Positions 7,701-16,193 of a stretch of DNA of 64,000 nucleotides are shown in pieces. The notes below the pieces were generated by a model. The model was not told where the DNA came from, did not search any database, and saw only the letters and a list, made by a program, of their open reading frames with translations. Both the position numbers and the translations under genes were made by a program. How positions within the stretch are numbered: position 1 is the stretch's first letter; every line of letters begins with the position of its first letter. This stretch comes from Leptolyngbya sp. FACHB-8 (GTDB lineage Bacteria > Cyanobacteriota > Cyanobacteriia > Elainellales > Elainellaceae), in the NCBI RefSeq assembly GCF_014695575.1, contig NZ_JACJOO010000078.1, positions 1-64,000 on the forward strand. Direction: 5' to 3'.

Positions 7701-10648
7701 TGTCGCTGGCGTTGCTCGCCCAGCTTCAAGCAACTGCCTGCGAGAGCCGTGCCGGGTATCTCGTTCACAATTTCATCAGTCATTGGAAAGAGCCGATACA
7801 CCAGAGCTTACCCGCTTTTGTCAAGGCTTACCAGAGTGGTTTAGCCACAGGGGATTTGGAATGTGTTGTATTGAATGCCCAGGCATATTGCCACTATGCC
7901 TACTTTTCGGGATTAGGGCTGGCCAATTTAGCAACCGAAATGGCTGCCTATCAGCAAACCTTGCGTCAATTCAAGCAGGTTTCACTGAAATGTTTAGAAA
8001 TTGTGCAGCAGACGGTGCTAAATCTGCTGGATGAAGGAGAAACCCCCTGGCTGTTGACAGGTTCGGTCTACAATTCCGAGGAATCGGTTGCTTTCCATCT
8101 TGGCCATGGCGATCGCACGTCGCTATTTCACTATCACTTCAACCAAACGGTGCTGTACTACCAGTTCGGCTATCTTGAGCAAGCCGAACAACAAGCTCAG
8201 CAGGTCGAAATTTATCAAGATGGAGGCCGCGCCCAGTTTCCCATTGCCCTCTATGCTTTTTATGATGCACTGATTCAACTGGCACGCTATCCCCAAATCC
8301 CATTAGCCGAAAAACCTGCCCGTTGGGAACGGATTTTAGAACAAGAGGCAAAACTAAAACACTGGGCTACCTTTTCCCCTCACAACCATCGCCACCGATG
8401 GGAGTTGATTGAGGCCGAAAAAGCACGGATTGAGGGACGCACGGTGGACGCTATCGAGGCGTATGATCGGGCGATCGCCACGGCCAAAGCCGACGGGTTC
8501 CCGCAGGATGAAAGTTTGGCCAATGAACTGGCAGCAAAGTTCTATCTGGCGTGGGGGCGCGACAAACTTGCACAGCCCTACTTACAAGATGCGTACTACG
8601 GTTACGCTGGCTGGGGAGCCAAAGCTAAAGCCAAACAACTCGAAATTCTATATCCACAAAGATTACAGGCATTTTTGCCACATCCCTATCCAGCTTCTAG
8701 CCAGGGCTCCTTAGGCCATGCTACCGATATCACGAGCAGCAGCAGCGACACGGCATTTCTCGACCTGACTGCCGTCATTAAGGCATCCCAGGCTATTTCC
8801 AAAGAATTGGATTCTAGCCAGCTCATCATCACTTTGATACAACTGGCCCTTCACAATGCAGGGGCAGAGCAAGGCGCATTGACCTTGCTTCAGGACAACC
8901 AACTCATGGTTGTTGCCCAATGCTTCAGGGACAAGATCTGTACCACCCAAATGATGCTGCTCACGGCTAGCGAAAGCTTGCCTACCAGCCTCATTCACCT
9001 TGTGTTTCGCACCATCGAAACCTTTGTCATTGATGACATTCGTGTAGACCCCCGATTTGCCGCCGATCCCTACATTGTGCGGCAGGCTCCCCGCTCGGTG
9101 TTATGCATGCCACTGATGCAGAAGAACCAGCCTGTGGGAGTGCTTTATTTGGAAAACAGCCTGACCTCAGGAGCCTTTACACATGAGCGCATCAACGTTC
9201 TCAAAATTCTCTGTGGCCAAGCCGCCATTTCTTTAGACAACGCCACCCTCTACGAAAATCTCCAAACCAGCAACCGCAACCTGCAAAAATCCCTCGAAAC
9301 TCTCCAAAAAACTCAGACTCGACTCCTTCAGGCCACGGAAAAGCTTCAGCATGATGCCCTCTACGATGCCTTAACTAACCTGCCCAATCGCACCTGCTTC
9401 ATGAATTTGCTGAACCACGCCATTCAGCTCAGCAAGCGGCACCCTGAACGACTCCACGCTGTTTTGTTTATCGATCTAGATCGCTTCAAAAATATCAACG
9501 ACAGCCTGGGTCACCTTATTGGCGACGAGTTTCTCAAGCTGGCTGGGCAGCGATTGCAAAGCTGTATTCGTCCATCCGATGTAGTCGCTCGGCTTGGAGG
9601 CGATGAATTCGCCATCTTACTAGAAAATCTGCACCATCTCGACGATGCTCTGGAAGTGGCTCAGCGCATTCAGTCACAATTTGCTCTAGCCTTTCGCTGT
9701 AGCGACTACGAAATTTTTTCGACTACCAGCACCGGCATTACCTACAGCACATTTAATTACCAGGAGGCGACCGAGGTCCTGCGCGATGCGGATATTGCGC
9801 TGTATCAGGCCAAAGCCAACGGTAGAAATCAATATGCTGTGTTCAACCCCACGATGCAAACCAAAGTTGCCCGACGATTGCAACTGGAAAATGAACTTCA
9901 TCGCGCTCTGGCAGCTCAGGAGTTTTGCCTATACTACCAGCCTATCATTTCGCTCTCAACAGGCCAGCTTCGAGGTTTTGAAGCCCTGATTCGGTGGCAG
10001 CATCCCACCCGTGGTCAGCTTTCGCCTGCCGAATTTATTCCTGTCGCGGAAGAAACAGGCCTCATTGGTCGCATCGGTTGGTGGGTGCTGCAGGAGGCTT
10101 GTCAGCAAATGGTTAAATGGTTAGCCTTCAACACCTGCTCCATACTGCCTGTTCTCAATGTCAATCTATCAGCCCTCCAGCTCAAGCAGCCCGAACTGAT
10201 TGAGCAGTTAGAAACAATTTTGCAAGCTACTCAAATTCCACGAGAATGCCTCAAGCTGGAGATCACCGAAAGCTGTATCTTAGAAACCTTTACCTCTGAG
10301 GCACAGGTCCTAAAGCGAATCAAAGCTTTAGGCATAAGGCTTTGCATTGATGACTTTGGAACAGGTTACTCCTCTCTCAGTCGGCTCCATGAGTTTCCTA
10401 TTGATACGTTAAAGATCGATCGATCCTTTGTACAACGATTGAATCAGAACTCGCTAGAAACAGTACAAATGATTCTCACCCTGGCTCATGGGTTGGGAAT
10501 GGATGTTGTTGCCGAGGGGATTGAAACGGAAACCGAATTAGAAATTCTACGGCGTTTGGGATGTGAGTTTGGGCAGGGATACTGGTATGCACCACCTCTG
10601 GATGCAACACAAGCTTTTGCCTGGTTGGCGGCAGTGAGTGATGATTGA
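4745..10648 (+). CDS. Ser/Thr kinase - AAA ATPase - GAF - GGDEF - EAL signalling protein
   Basis: A 1967-residue soluble protein. Residues 1-270 are a protein kinase of the cyanobacterial HstK type: Lys36, catalytic HKDIKPSN (Asp134), DFS instead of DFG at 153-155, then SPEQTGRMNR. Residues ~305-500 are an AAA ATPase with Walker A GYSGIGKT (~338-345) and Walker B FLDD (~466-469). A long helical, TPR-like region follows, then a GAF domain (~1340-1500). A GGDEF domain has an intact RLGGDEF (~1616-1622). An EAL domain has FEAL (~1745) and DDFGTGYSSL (~1869). In classical HstK proteins the C-terminus is a histidine kinase; here cyclic-di-GMP synthesis/breakdown modules replace it. Both output motifs look catalytic. 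A weak AAGGG precedes the ATG. Single-gene unit. Confidence 0.95.
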   Translation: MVELAGYRIIEQLHTGIKSFVYRGQNRLEPQDVVIKVLRSEFPKLAELVQFRNQFTITRVLNLPNIIQSYALVPYRNSYALIMEDFGGISLKVWLEQQREMGHPVMMIVPFLDIAIQLADVLHGLYQKHVIHKDIKPSNILINPETHQIKLTDFSIASLLPREANTIHTLGVLEGTLTHVSPEQTGRMNRGIDYRTDYYSLGITLYELLTGHLPFEAQTPIDMVYCHMARQPPPIQHWNPSVPGVVSEIVDKLMAKNPEDRYQSALGLKHDLERCRTQLEQTGAIVPFALGQRDISDRFLIPEKLYGRDNEVATLLSAFERIVQRREAGYSELILITGYSGIGKTAVINEVQKPIVRQQGYFIKGKFDQLNCNIPFSAFLAALRDLMGQLLIEPDLRLQQWRTRILQALGNSAQLIIDVVPELEQIIGPQSPVVELAGDTAQNRFNLLFQKFIQVFATVEHPLVMFLDDLQWADLASLELLGWLMKETACRHLLVIGAYRDNEVSPAHPLLLTLESIRKNEGIVHTLSLPLLSTASLNQLVADTLTCNLSLAQPLGTLIHQKTQGNPFFATQFLQALYQDGIITFDVIQGCWQCDIVRVREAALTEDVVAFMAQQIQKLPSQTQNILKLASCIGNQFDLTTLAIVSQQPDADVAQALWSALEMGLVLPQNEVYKFFLELEVELESPFSQLAAPDLTYQFLHDRIQQAAYSLIPQQQKQETHLTIGRLLLHNSSPSQREKYLFAIVNHLNRGQVLLQMPAEREELAQLNLQAGRKAQAATAYRAAADYLHQGIQLLPANAWEQQYDLTLALHQDITEATYLCTDFEQMEQWAAVVIHQARSLLDTVPIYEARLLAGRAQGNYLGAVRTGLEMLHTLGVDFPEQPTANEVQQTLTDTYQLWCDRPPLTLLTLPLMEDPQHLAAMQIMTKLTAPTYRALPTLMPLLMAKQVEFSIRFGNSPISIFSYAGYGMALCSMGNIDAGYSFGQLSLALLAQLQATACESRAGYLVHNFISHWKEPIHQSLPAFVKAYQSGLATGDLECVVLNAQAYCHYAYFSGLGLANLATEMAAYQQTLRQFKQVSLKCLEIVQQTVLNLLDEGETPWLLTGSVYNSEESVAFHLGHGDRTSLFHYHFNQTVLYYQFGYLEQAEQQAQQVEIYQDGGRAQFPIALYAFYDALIQLARYPQIPLAEKPARWERILEQEAKLKHWATFSPHNHRHRWELIEAEKARIEGRTVDAIEAYDRAIATAKADGFPQDESLANELAAKFYLAWGRDKLAQPYLQDAYYGYAGWGAKAKAKQLEILYPQRLQAFLPHPYPASSQGSLGHATDITSSSSDTAFLDLTAVIKASQAISKELDSSQLIITLIQLALHNAGAEQGALTLLQDNQLMVVAQCFRDKICTTQMMLLTASESLPTSLIHLVFRTIETFVIDDIRVDPRFAADPYIVRQAPRSVLCMPLMQKNQPVGVLYLENSLTSGAFTHERINVLKILCGQAAISLDNATLYENLQTSNRNLQKSLETLQKTQTRLLQATEKLQHDALYDALTNLPNRTCFMNLLNHAIQLSKRHPERLHAVLFIDLDRFKNINDSLGHLIGDEFLKLAGQRLQSCIRPSDVVARLGGDEFAILLENLHHLDDALEVAQRIQSQFALAFRCSDYEIFSTTSTGITYSTFNYQEATEVLRDADIALYQAKANGRNQYAVFNPTMQTKVARRLQLENELHRALAAQEFCLYYQPIISLSTGQLRGFEALIRWQHPTRGQLSPAEFIPVAEETGLIGRIGWWVLQEACQQMVKWLAFNTCSILPVLNVNLSALQLKQPELIEQLETILQATQIPRECLKLEITESCILETFTSEAQVLKRIKALGIRLCIDDFGTGYSSLSRLHEFPIDTLKIDRSFVQRLNQNSLETVQMILTLAHGLGMDVVAEGIETETELEILRRLGCEFGQGYWYAPPLDATQAFAWLAAVSDD

Positions 10649-10961
10649 TAGTGTAGAGTGATCTTGTTATTGACCATAGGGACACATTAGTGCTGTTTAA
10701 GCAGCAAAGCTAAACCTGGCTTACTGTTCTGCCCCAAGTCAACTTGATAATCCTGATGTTAAATGTTGCATCACTAAGAAGACTCCCTCTACCCCGCTAC
10801 AGTAGGGGGGCTTAACGGCACAAATATATTCGATGTCATTTAATTTGGCAGTGTACATCTAGTCGCCCAATCCAATGACCTTTCTCCTATAGCCAAAGTG
10901 ATAAAGGAGGGATTCGGATCAAGGCAGCTAGTTTACGCTAAGAGTATTTACGGATCGCCTA

Positions 10962-11056
10962 CAGCGCTTTGCGCTTAAAATCTGGTTGTTTTTGTGAGGC
11001 ACGCGCCGTGTGTCTCTCACAAAAACAACCAGATTTTAAGCGTTTGAAAAGTGTTG
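10962..11056. mobile_element. Palindromic MITE-like element, family E copy 1
   Basis: A CAGCGCTTTGCGCTT left end and a right end reading CAACACTTTTCAAACGCTT on the other strand, flanked by TA (10960-10961 and 11057-11058). Inside is a long hairpin with arms AAAATCTGGTTGTTTTTGTG. It occupies much of the ~470-base gap before the DUF4241 gene. The related copy E2 is at 12113, and a decayed end (TACAGCGCTTTACTT) is seen near 42375. Confidence 0.75.
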
Positions 11057-11122
11057 TAGATCAGCAGGGGTGTTGATTAATATGGGTAGGTGCGGGCTTT
11101 ATTTAGATAACATCAACAACCA

Positions 11123-11815
11123 ATGCATCCAGATCATTTCAATCATATTTTTGAGACAGATTATGAGATTCAATATCGAGATACGGATGGTTTTGTTAAA
11201 ACACTTTGCTTTACTGAGCAAACAACCGATCAACTGATCCTCACGTCGGGTTGGTTAGTTGCCTGCGATCCCAGATGGGTTGAATGTCAGGATCAGCAAT
11301 ATTTTGTGCAACGCCTTAAACCGGATCGCTACTTTATCTCTCTGAGTTTTGCCCGTTCAAGTTTACTCGAGACCGAAGAACTTGCTTGTGCAAGGCTTCA
11401 CATCACTCAACGACATCCTGTGCGTTGGGAGATTGCGCTTTGTCCGCATGATAATTTGGAGGAAAAGCGGTATGGCTATGGGGTAGAAACTGGCGCAGGC
11501 TGCTTCATGGACTATGATTGTGTCGTAGCTTTGGAAGAGATGAGTCGTGGCTTGGATGGTACGTACTTGCTGGAGACCCGGTATTACAACAATCTCAATG
11601 TCCAGCTTAGAACTAACAGCAGTGCAGCTAATGTGCGTGTAAGTAAAAATAGAGCGAATGTCATTGCATTCTCGACTGGATTTGGAGATGGCCAATGTAT
11701 CTCATATTGGGGATACGACAACAAAGACCAACTTGCTTGCTTGGTATCTGATTTCACAACCTCTTATGCTAGTGGAATAGGTCTGGCATACTCAAAACGA
11801 ATCAACAAGTCTTAA
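11123..11815 (+). CDS. DUF4241 domain-containing protein (230 aa)
   Basis: The C-terminal half carries the DUF4241 pattern: NVIAFSTGFGDGQCISYWGYD followed by a short CLVSDF strand. Proteins of this family are small, soluble and of unknown biochemical role; some are immunity-like neighbours of toxins, but nothing here shows a toxin partner. There is no signal peptide or membrane segment. The frame is full length and ends 4 bases into the tail of the convergent membrane-protein frame. The family call is good; function unknown. Confidence 0.75.
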   Translation: MHPDHFNHIFETDYEIQYRDTDGFVKTLCFTEQTTDQLILTSGWLVACDPRWVECQDQQYFVQRLKPDRYFISLSFARSSLLETEELACARLHITQRHPVRWEIALCPHDNLEEKRYGYGVETGAGCFMDYDCVVALEEMSRGLDGTYLLETRYYNNLNVQLRTNSSAANVRVSKNRANVIAFSTGFGDGQCISYWGYDNKDQLACLVSDFTTSYASGIGLAYSKRINKS

Positions 11816-12177
11816 GGCAAAACTTTCTCAATTTGGTTCGCAACTTCTCTGACACAGATTGCCCAAAAACCTGTGATAAATAGGGCGATCGATACAATCA
11901 CAAATAACACCCGCCATTCACTCAGCGGCCCATTGAAGGGAACCTCGGCTAGCGAGTAGCAAATATTTAAAGTGAAAAAGACTGTCAGACAAAGAACCAT
12001 CAGTGCAATGGCTTTCCGGCGAAATCCTCTTAAAAGTCCAATGCAAGGTGCTTCAATAGAATTCCACCAAGGTACAGGAACACTGTAAACAAAAGAAACA
12101 ATCGACTCAATACAGCGCCTTGCGCTTGAGTCAGACACGGTTGTTTTTGTGAGAGCCGCGCGGAGCGCGGCTCTCAC
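11812..12177 (-). CDS. Small membrane protein whose N-terminus is supplied by element E2
   Basis: The 121-residue frame has two likely membrane helices (AIALMVLCLTVFFTLNICYSL and LFVIVSIALFITGFWAICV). Its first ~20 codons, including the ATG, lie inside palindromic element E2, so the present start was created by the insertion. Joining the sequence across E2 gives an open frame that soon meets a stop with no ATG, so the original start is unclear or lost. I do not recognise the family. It may be a decaying gene. Confidence 0.4.
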   Translation of the reverse strand: MRAALRAALTKTTVSDSSARRCIESIVSFVYSVPVPWWNSIEAPCIGLLRGFRRKAIALMVLCLTVFFTLNICYSLAEVPFNGPLSEWRVLFVIVSIALFITGFWAICVREVANQIEKVLP

Positions 12178-12213
12178 AAAAACAACCAGGTTTTAAGCGG
12201 TTGAAAAACGCTG
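12113..12213. mobile_element. Palindromic MITE-like element, family E copy 2 (101 bp)
   Basis: The ends CAGCGCCTTGCGCTT and AAAAACGCTG are flanked by TA at 12111-12112 and 12214-12215. The central perfect hairpin has arms GGTTGTTTTTGTGAGAGCCG with a GC-rich tip. The arm core GGTTGTTTTTGTGAG is shared with E1, but the tips differ. It lies between the ABC exporter's 3' end and the small membrane protein frame. Confidence 0.8.
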
Positions 12214-12237
12214 TATCATCGAAACAATTTCGGCCCT

Positions 12238-14076
12238 TTAAGGCGTAATGCTATCAACCTTACCGTCCTTGAGAACAATGAGGCGATCGGCCTGTTCTTG
12301 AATAGAGGAACGGTGAGAAACCACAACACAGGTTGGTTTCCAATGGATTGAACCAAAGGCTGGCGTTGACTCATCTCCTCGCTGATGCGGTTGATTGCTC
12401 AGAATTCTTCTTAAGCCCTTCCACAAAGCCTGCTCCGTTTCAACATCAAGGGCACTGGAAAGATCATCCATCACCAGTAAATCCGGTTGCCGCAGGAACA
12501 TGCGAGCCGCTGCTACCCGCTGAATTTGTCCTCCTGAAAGGCGCATTCCCCTGGAGCCAATCTGCGTGTCCAATCCTTCAGGCATGTGAATCAAGTCATG
12601 ATTCAACATTGCCTGGGCGATCGCCCTCCGCATTTCCTCCTCACTCCGCTCCAACCCCAGCAGCAAATTCTCCCGCAGGCTTGTACTAAACAACTGCGGT
12701 ACCTGAGCCAGATAAGCACTGCGCGGTGGCATAAAAAACTGGTCAGGATGTTCTACCTGTTCTCCGTTCCAGTAAATTTCACCCTGTTGCGTTGGCAACA
12801 GTCCCAGCAGCACCTGTAGCAACGTTGTTTTGCCAGAACCGACTGGCCCTGTAATGACCGTCAGGCTACCCCGTTTCAGGGTCAGGTTAATGTCAGTGAT
12901 GCCGCGATCGCTTCCTGGATAATGGTAGGTCAAATTAACAGCCCGTAATTCTTGCAGGGGAGGGGTTTGAGAGACAGGGAAGCGGGCGATCGCCGGAAGG
13001 ACAGAAGGCTTTCCAAACGCACTCGGTAAGTAAAGTGGGGCAGGCTTCACTAGTTGTTCGACTTCCTGGGGTTGATGCCGATGGAAAGAACGGGGAAGCA
13101 GGCGTCCCATGCGATCGAATGCGACTTCCGTTTGCTTAATCAGGGCCAGAAATGCTCCCGAAAACCAAAGAAAATCGGTGACAAAGGCGAGGTAATACAC
13201 AAATAAGGCAAAGTCCCCAACGCTGAAAGAGACGACAGACCTATCTCCCATCATTGTGGCTGCCAGCAGTAGGATCAGCCCAGTGCCCAGGTTGACCATG
13301 TTTTCCAAAACGGAATTGAGGGTGGCTGTGAACACTTGATCCTGCACCATGCGTTGACGGCGTTGCTCATTCAGGTGACGAAAGTGTTGGAGCACTGGAT
13401 CTTCGGCCCCTGCTACCTGGATTGCCTGCACTGCTGCAAACATTTCGCCTAAAATACCAGTCACCTGTTGTGTCGTCTGGCGACTGGCGTAACGGTACTG
13501 CTTGATGCGGGTCTCGGCGTATTGGAGTATGAGGGCGATCGCCACCAATGGCAGAAATACGAACAGCGTCAGACGCGCCTGGATCGAAAACAGAATGACC
13601 AGGGACACCAGGGCAAAAATTCCCATGCCAGCAATTTCATTGGTGCCTACCACTGCATCTTCTACCTGAGTGGCATCTTCCCGGAAAAAGCTGATTAATT
13701 CTCCCGGTGACACGCTGGTATAAGGCCCGTAGGAAAAGGGTTCTGCGCCCGGTCGCCGTAGCAGTTGAACCAGGAGGTTGCGCCGTAACAGGGCACTCAT
13801 GGTAAAGCGGTGCTGGGTTTTGGTGACGCGCCCGGTAAAGATAGCAAAAATTCGCGCAGCCCCCACCCCTAGCAACAATGCTACCCAAGTCAAGGGGGAC
13901 TGAAGAGAGCGATCGCCCCCCTGTGTTAGTTCATTGAAGAACCCCCGCAAAATTAACCCTGGTACAGCGGGCAACCCCATGATCAATAACCAGAGGGCAC
14001 TATCTAACGCATACAAAGGGAACGCATAGCGAATCATGCGCCCCAGGAGTATCCAGATTGAAATTTGACGTGCCAT
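12238..14076 (-). CDS. ABC exporter half-transporter, second subunit (612 aa)
   Basis: A fused membrane domain (residues ~1-330, about six helices) and ATPase domain (~385-612). The ATPase has Walker A GPVGSGKTTLL, signature LSGGQIQRVAAAR and an H-loop His (VVSHRS). Walker B reads LLVMDD, with Asp where the catalytic Glu normally stands. That substitution is typical of the weak site in heterodimeric exporters. It starts 13 bases after the stop of the other half-transporter and is surely co-transcribed with it. The substrate cannot be told from sequence; lipids, peptides or drugs are the family's usual cargo. Confidence 0.92.
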   Translation of the reverse strand: MARQISIWILLGRMIRYAFPLYALDSALWLLIMGLPAVPGLILRGFFNELTQGGDRSLQSPLTWVALLLGVGAARIFAIFTGRVTKTQHRFTMSALLRRNLLVQLLRRPGAEPFSYGPYTSVSPGELISFFREDATQVEDAVVGTNEIAGMGIFALVSLVILFSIQARLTLFVFLPLVAIALILQYAETRIKQYRYASRQTTQQVTGILGEMFAAVQAIQVAGAEDPVLQHFRHLNEQRRQRMVQDQVFTATLNSVLENMVNLGTGLILLLAATMMGDRSVVSFSVGDFALFVYYLAFVTDFLWFSGAFLALIKQTEVAFDRMGRLLPRSFHRHQPQEVEQLVKPAPLYLPSAFGKPSVLPAIARFPVSQTPPLQELRAVNLTYHYPGSDRGITDINLTLKRGSLTVITGPVGSGKTTLLQVLLGLLPTQQGEIYWNGEQVEHPDQFFMPPRSAYLAQVPQLFSTSLRENLLLGLERSEEEMRRAIAQAMLNHDLIHMPEGLDTQIGSRGMRLSGGQIQRVAAARMFLRQPDLLVMDDLSSALDVETEQALWKGLRRILSNQPHQRGDESTPAFGSIHWKPTCVVVSHRSSIQEQADRLIVLKDGKVDSITP

Positions 14077-14089
14077 AACAGAGGGGGTA

Positions 14090-15856
14090 CTAGAGACTGG
14101 AGGTAATCGTGGTTCCTGCTTTTAGCAATTGTGCAAAGCGAGAATTAGGCAGATGGAGTAAGGTTTGGCGATCGCCATATTCCACCATCTGCCCCTGTTC
14201 CAGCATCAAAATCTGATCAACCCGTTCCAGGGTCGCCAGCCTATGAGCAATGATAATTGCCGTTCGCTGGTGTAGCAGAAGGGCAATCGCCTGCTCAAGC
14301 TGTGCCTCTGTTGTCGGATCAAGCCGTGAGGAGGCCTCATCGAGAATGACCAGACCGGGATTTTTTAGAAACACACGAGCAAAAGCCAGTAATTGCGCCT
14401 GTCCGGCGGAAAGCCCACTGCTATCGGAGCCGAGAAGGGTATCGAGGCCGTGGGGAAGCGATCGCAACCAATCGAATAAACCGAGCGTTTCCAAAGCGGC
14501 CAGGATTTGCGAATCGGGAATACGCGAATCAAAAAAAGTTAAATTATCACGCACGGTGGCTTGAAACAACTGCACATCCTGCGTTACCAGACCGATCCGT
14601 TGCCGTAGGTGGGAGAGAGGAATGTGGGCGATCGCCTCATTTCCCAGACGAATCTCGCCCGATTGAATATCGTAGAAGCGCAGCAGCAAGCGGGCGATCG
14701 TACTTTTGCCGCTTCCCGTCCGCCCGACAATACCCAACGTTTTTCCGGCTGGTAAATGCAACGAAAGGTCTTTTAGTGTCCAGTTTGTTGGGGAAGATTC
14801 ATTCTCCCTTGCATAACGAAAGTAAACTTGACGGAACGACACCGGAAAAGCCGTATTGGGCAGTTTAGCTGTTCCCTGGTCGTGAATGGGTGAGGTGACG
14901 TGCAGCAAGGATTGAATGCGATGGATGCTGGCTTCTACTTGTTGAAACTGTTCTAATTCTTCGCGGATGCGTTCGATGGGTTGGGCTAGCAAGTTGGTGT
15001 AGTGGAAGATGAGATAGGCGGTGCCGATGGTGATGGCGTTTTGTCGCCAGAGGTAGGCCGCAACCGCGAGGGCGATCGCATTGCCTATCGTAAACAACCC
15101 CACACTCGTCGCCCAAAGCATCGTACTGGCAAACCGGGCTTTTTGATAAATGGGAAGCCACCGCTGTAGGATGCCATGAAATCGGTGCATGACATATCCA
15201 ACTGCCCCGTTCGCTCGAATATCTTCTCGTCCTGTTAAATGTTCTCCCAAAAATCCAAAGAACTCTGCTCCCACCTGGCGGTAGGCTCCCCAGGGTTGCA
15301 CGGCCAAGGGTTGTAAGTTCAGGAGCAGGAATAAAGCACCTATGGAGAAGATAGTTAAGCTAATTCCTGCCACCTTATTTTCGAGCATTAAAACGAGCAG
15401 AATTCCACTCAATAAAATCCCATTGCCGAGGATATGAATGACGAGTTGAGAGAAAAAGCGAGATAACACGCTAACATCGCCATCCACCCGCTCCAAAAGC
15501 TCACCGGGAGAATGGGATTTGTGAAAGGATAAATCAAGCTGTAAGCAATGTTTGGCTAAATCAAATCGCAAATTATTGGTGGCGATCCATGCGACAGTTT
15601 CGCCTAAGTAGGTAACCACAACAATCAAAGCCTGGGTCAGAATCGCTAAACCGATGAACAGGAATGCCGCCCGAAAGAGTTGCTGTTGAGAACCACCGGA
15701 TACAGCTGTATCAATGAAGTAACCCAGAATTTGGGGATTGAGAATTTGCAGACCAATGCTGCCCAGGAGGGCGATCGCCAAACCAATGACGCGCCTCCGT
15801 TGTGGCTTCAGATAATGCGATAGGATCGCGGCATAGTGTTTGAGAGGAGTTCGCAT
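14090..15856 (-). CDS. ABC exporter half-transporter, first subunit (588 aa)
   Basis: Membrane domain (residues ~1-320) followed by an ATPase domain (~345-588) with Walker A GRTGSGKSTIA and Walker B LVILDEASSRLD (intact catalytic Glu). The H-loop is IIIAHRLA. The signature motif reads LSAGQ rather than LSGGQ. Paired with the downstream gene, this gives one canonical and one degenerate ATP site, as in heterodimeric exporters such as BmrCD or TM287/288 (comparison by family knowledge). It is the first gene of a two-gene leftward operon; its promoter should lie in 15857-15990. Confidence 0.92.
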   Translation of the reverse strand: MRTPLKHYAAILSHYLKPQRRRVIGLAIALLGSIGLQILNPQILGYFIDTAVSGGSQQQLFRAAFLFIGLAILTQALIVVVTYLGETVAWIATNNLRFDLAKHCLQLDLSFHKSHSPGELLERVDGDVSVLSRFFSQLVIHILGNGILLSGILLVLMLENKVAGISLTIFSIGALFLLLNLQPLAVQPWGAYRQVGAEFFGFLGEHLTGREDIRANGAVGYVMHRFHGILQRWLPIYQKARFASTMLWATSVGLFTIGNAIALAVAAYLWRQNAITIGTAYLIFHYTNLLAQPIERIREELEQFQQVEASIHRIQSLLHVTSPIHDQGTAKLPNTAFPVSFRQVYFRYARENESSPTNWTLKDLSLHLPAGKTLGIVGRTGSGKSTIARLLLRFYDIQSGEIRLGNEAIAHIPLSHLRQRIGLVTQDVQLFQATVRDNLTFFDSRIPDSQILAALETLGLFDWLRSLPHGLDTLLGSDSSGLSAGQAQLLAFARVFLKNPGLVILDEASSRLDPTTEAQLEQAIALLLHQRTAIIIAHRLATLERVDQILMLEQGQMVEYGDRQTLLHLPNSRFAQLLKAGTTITSSL

Positions 15857-15998
15857 AGAGCATCAGCATGGCCCAGAAGCAATGCGGGTGAAGGACGCAG
15901 GGCGATCGTTAAGCAGCTTAGCGCAGAAGGTAACCCGATGTTAGGCAATTGTGGCGCTTAACGGGAGTTTTTTGGCGCTTTGGCGGAATTTTCAAGCG

Positions 15999-16041
15999 AC
16001 CTTGGTGAATGGCAAGCCGGCAGTTTTCCATCCACCAAGGT
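15999..16041. repeat. Short inverted repeat
   Basis: ACCTTGGTG at 15999-16007 is mirrored by CACCAAGGT at 16033-16041, with partial pairing between (ATGG/CCAT). It lies upstream of the exporter operon on the leftward strand and could be a regulatory operator or part of an old element. Undecided. Confidence 0.4.
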
Positions 16042-16054
16042 TAGTACTCTGTCA

Positions 16055-16093
16055 AGGAGTTTTTGAGGGGCCGTAGACCTCTCAAAAACTCCT
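16055..16093. repeat. Perfect hairpin upstream of the exporter operon
   Basis: AGGAGTTTTTGAG at 16055-16067 is mirrored by CTCAAAAACTCCT at 16081-16093 around a 13-base centre. It has the look of the other small palindromes in the window. No target duplication was clear. Confidence 0.6.
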
Positions 16094-16193
16094 CAAATTT
16101 CATGTTCGAGTGTGAGGTTACCCTACACTTGAACATTGGCAGGCTACTAGCACTAAGGGGCGTAAGTTAGCATACTATTATCGAGTCGAACGC

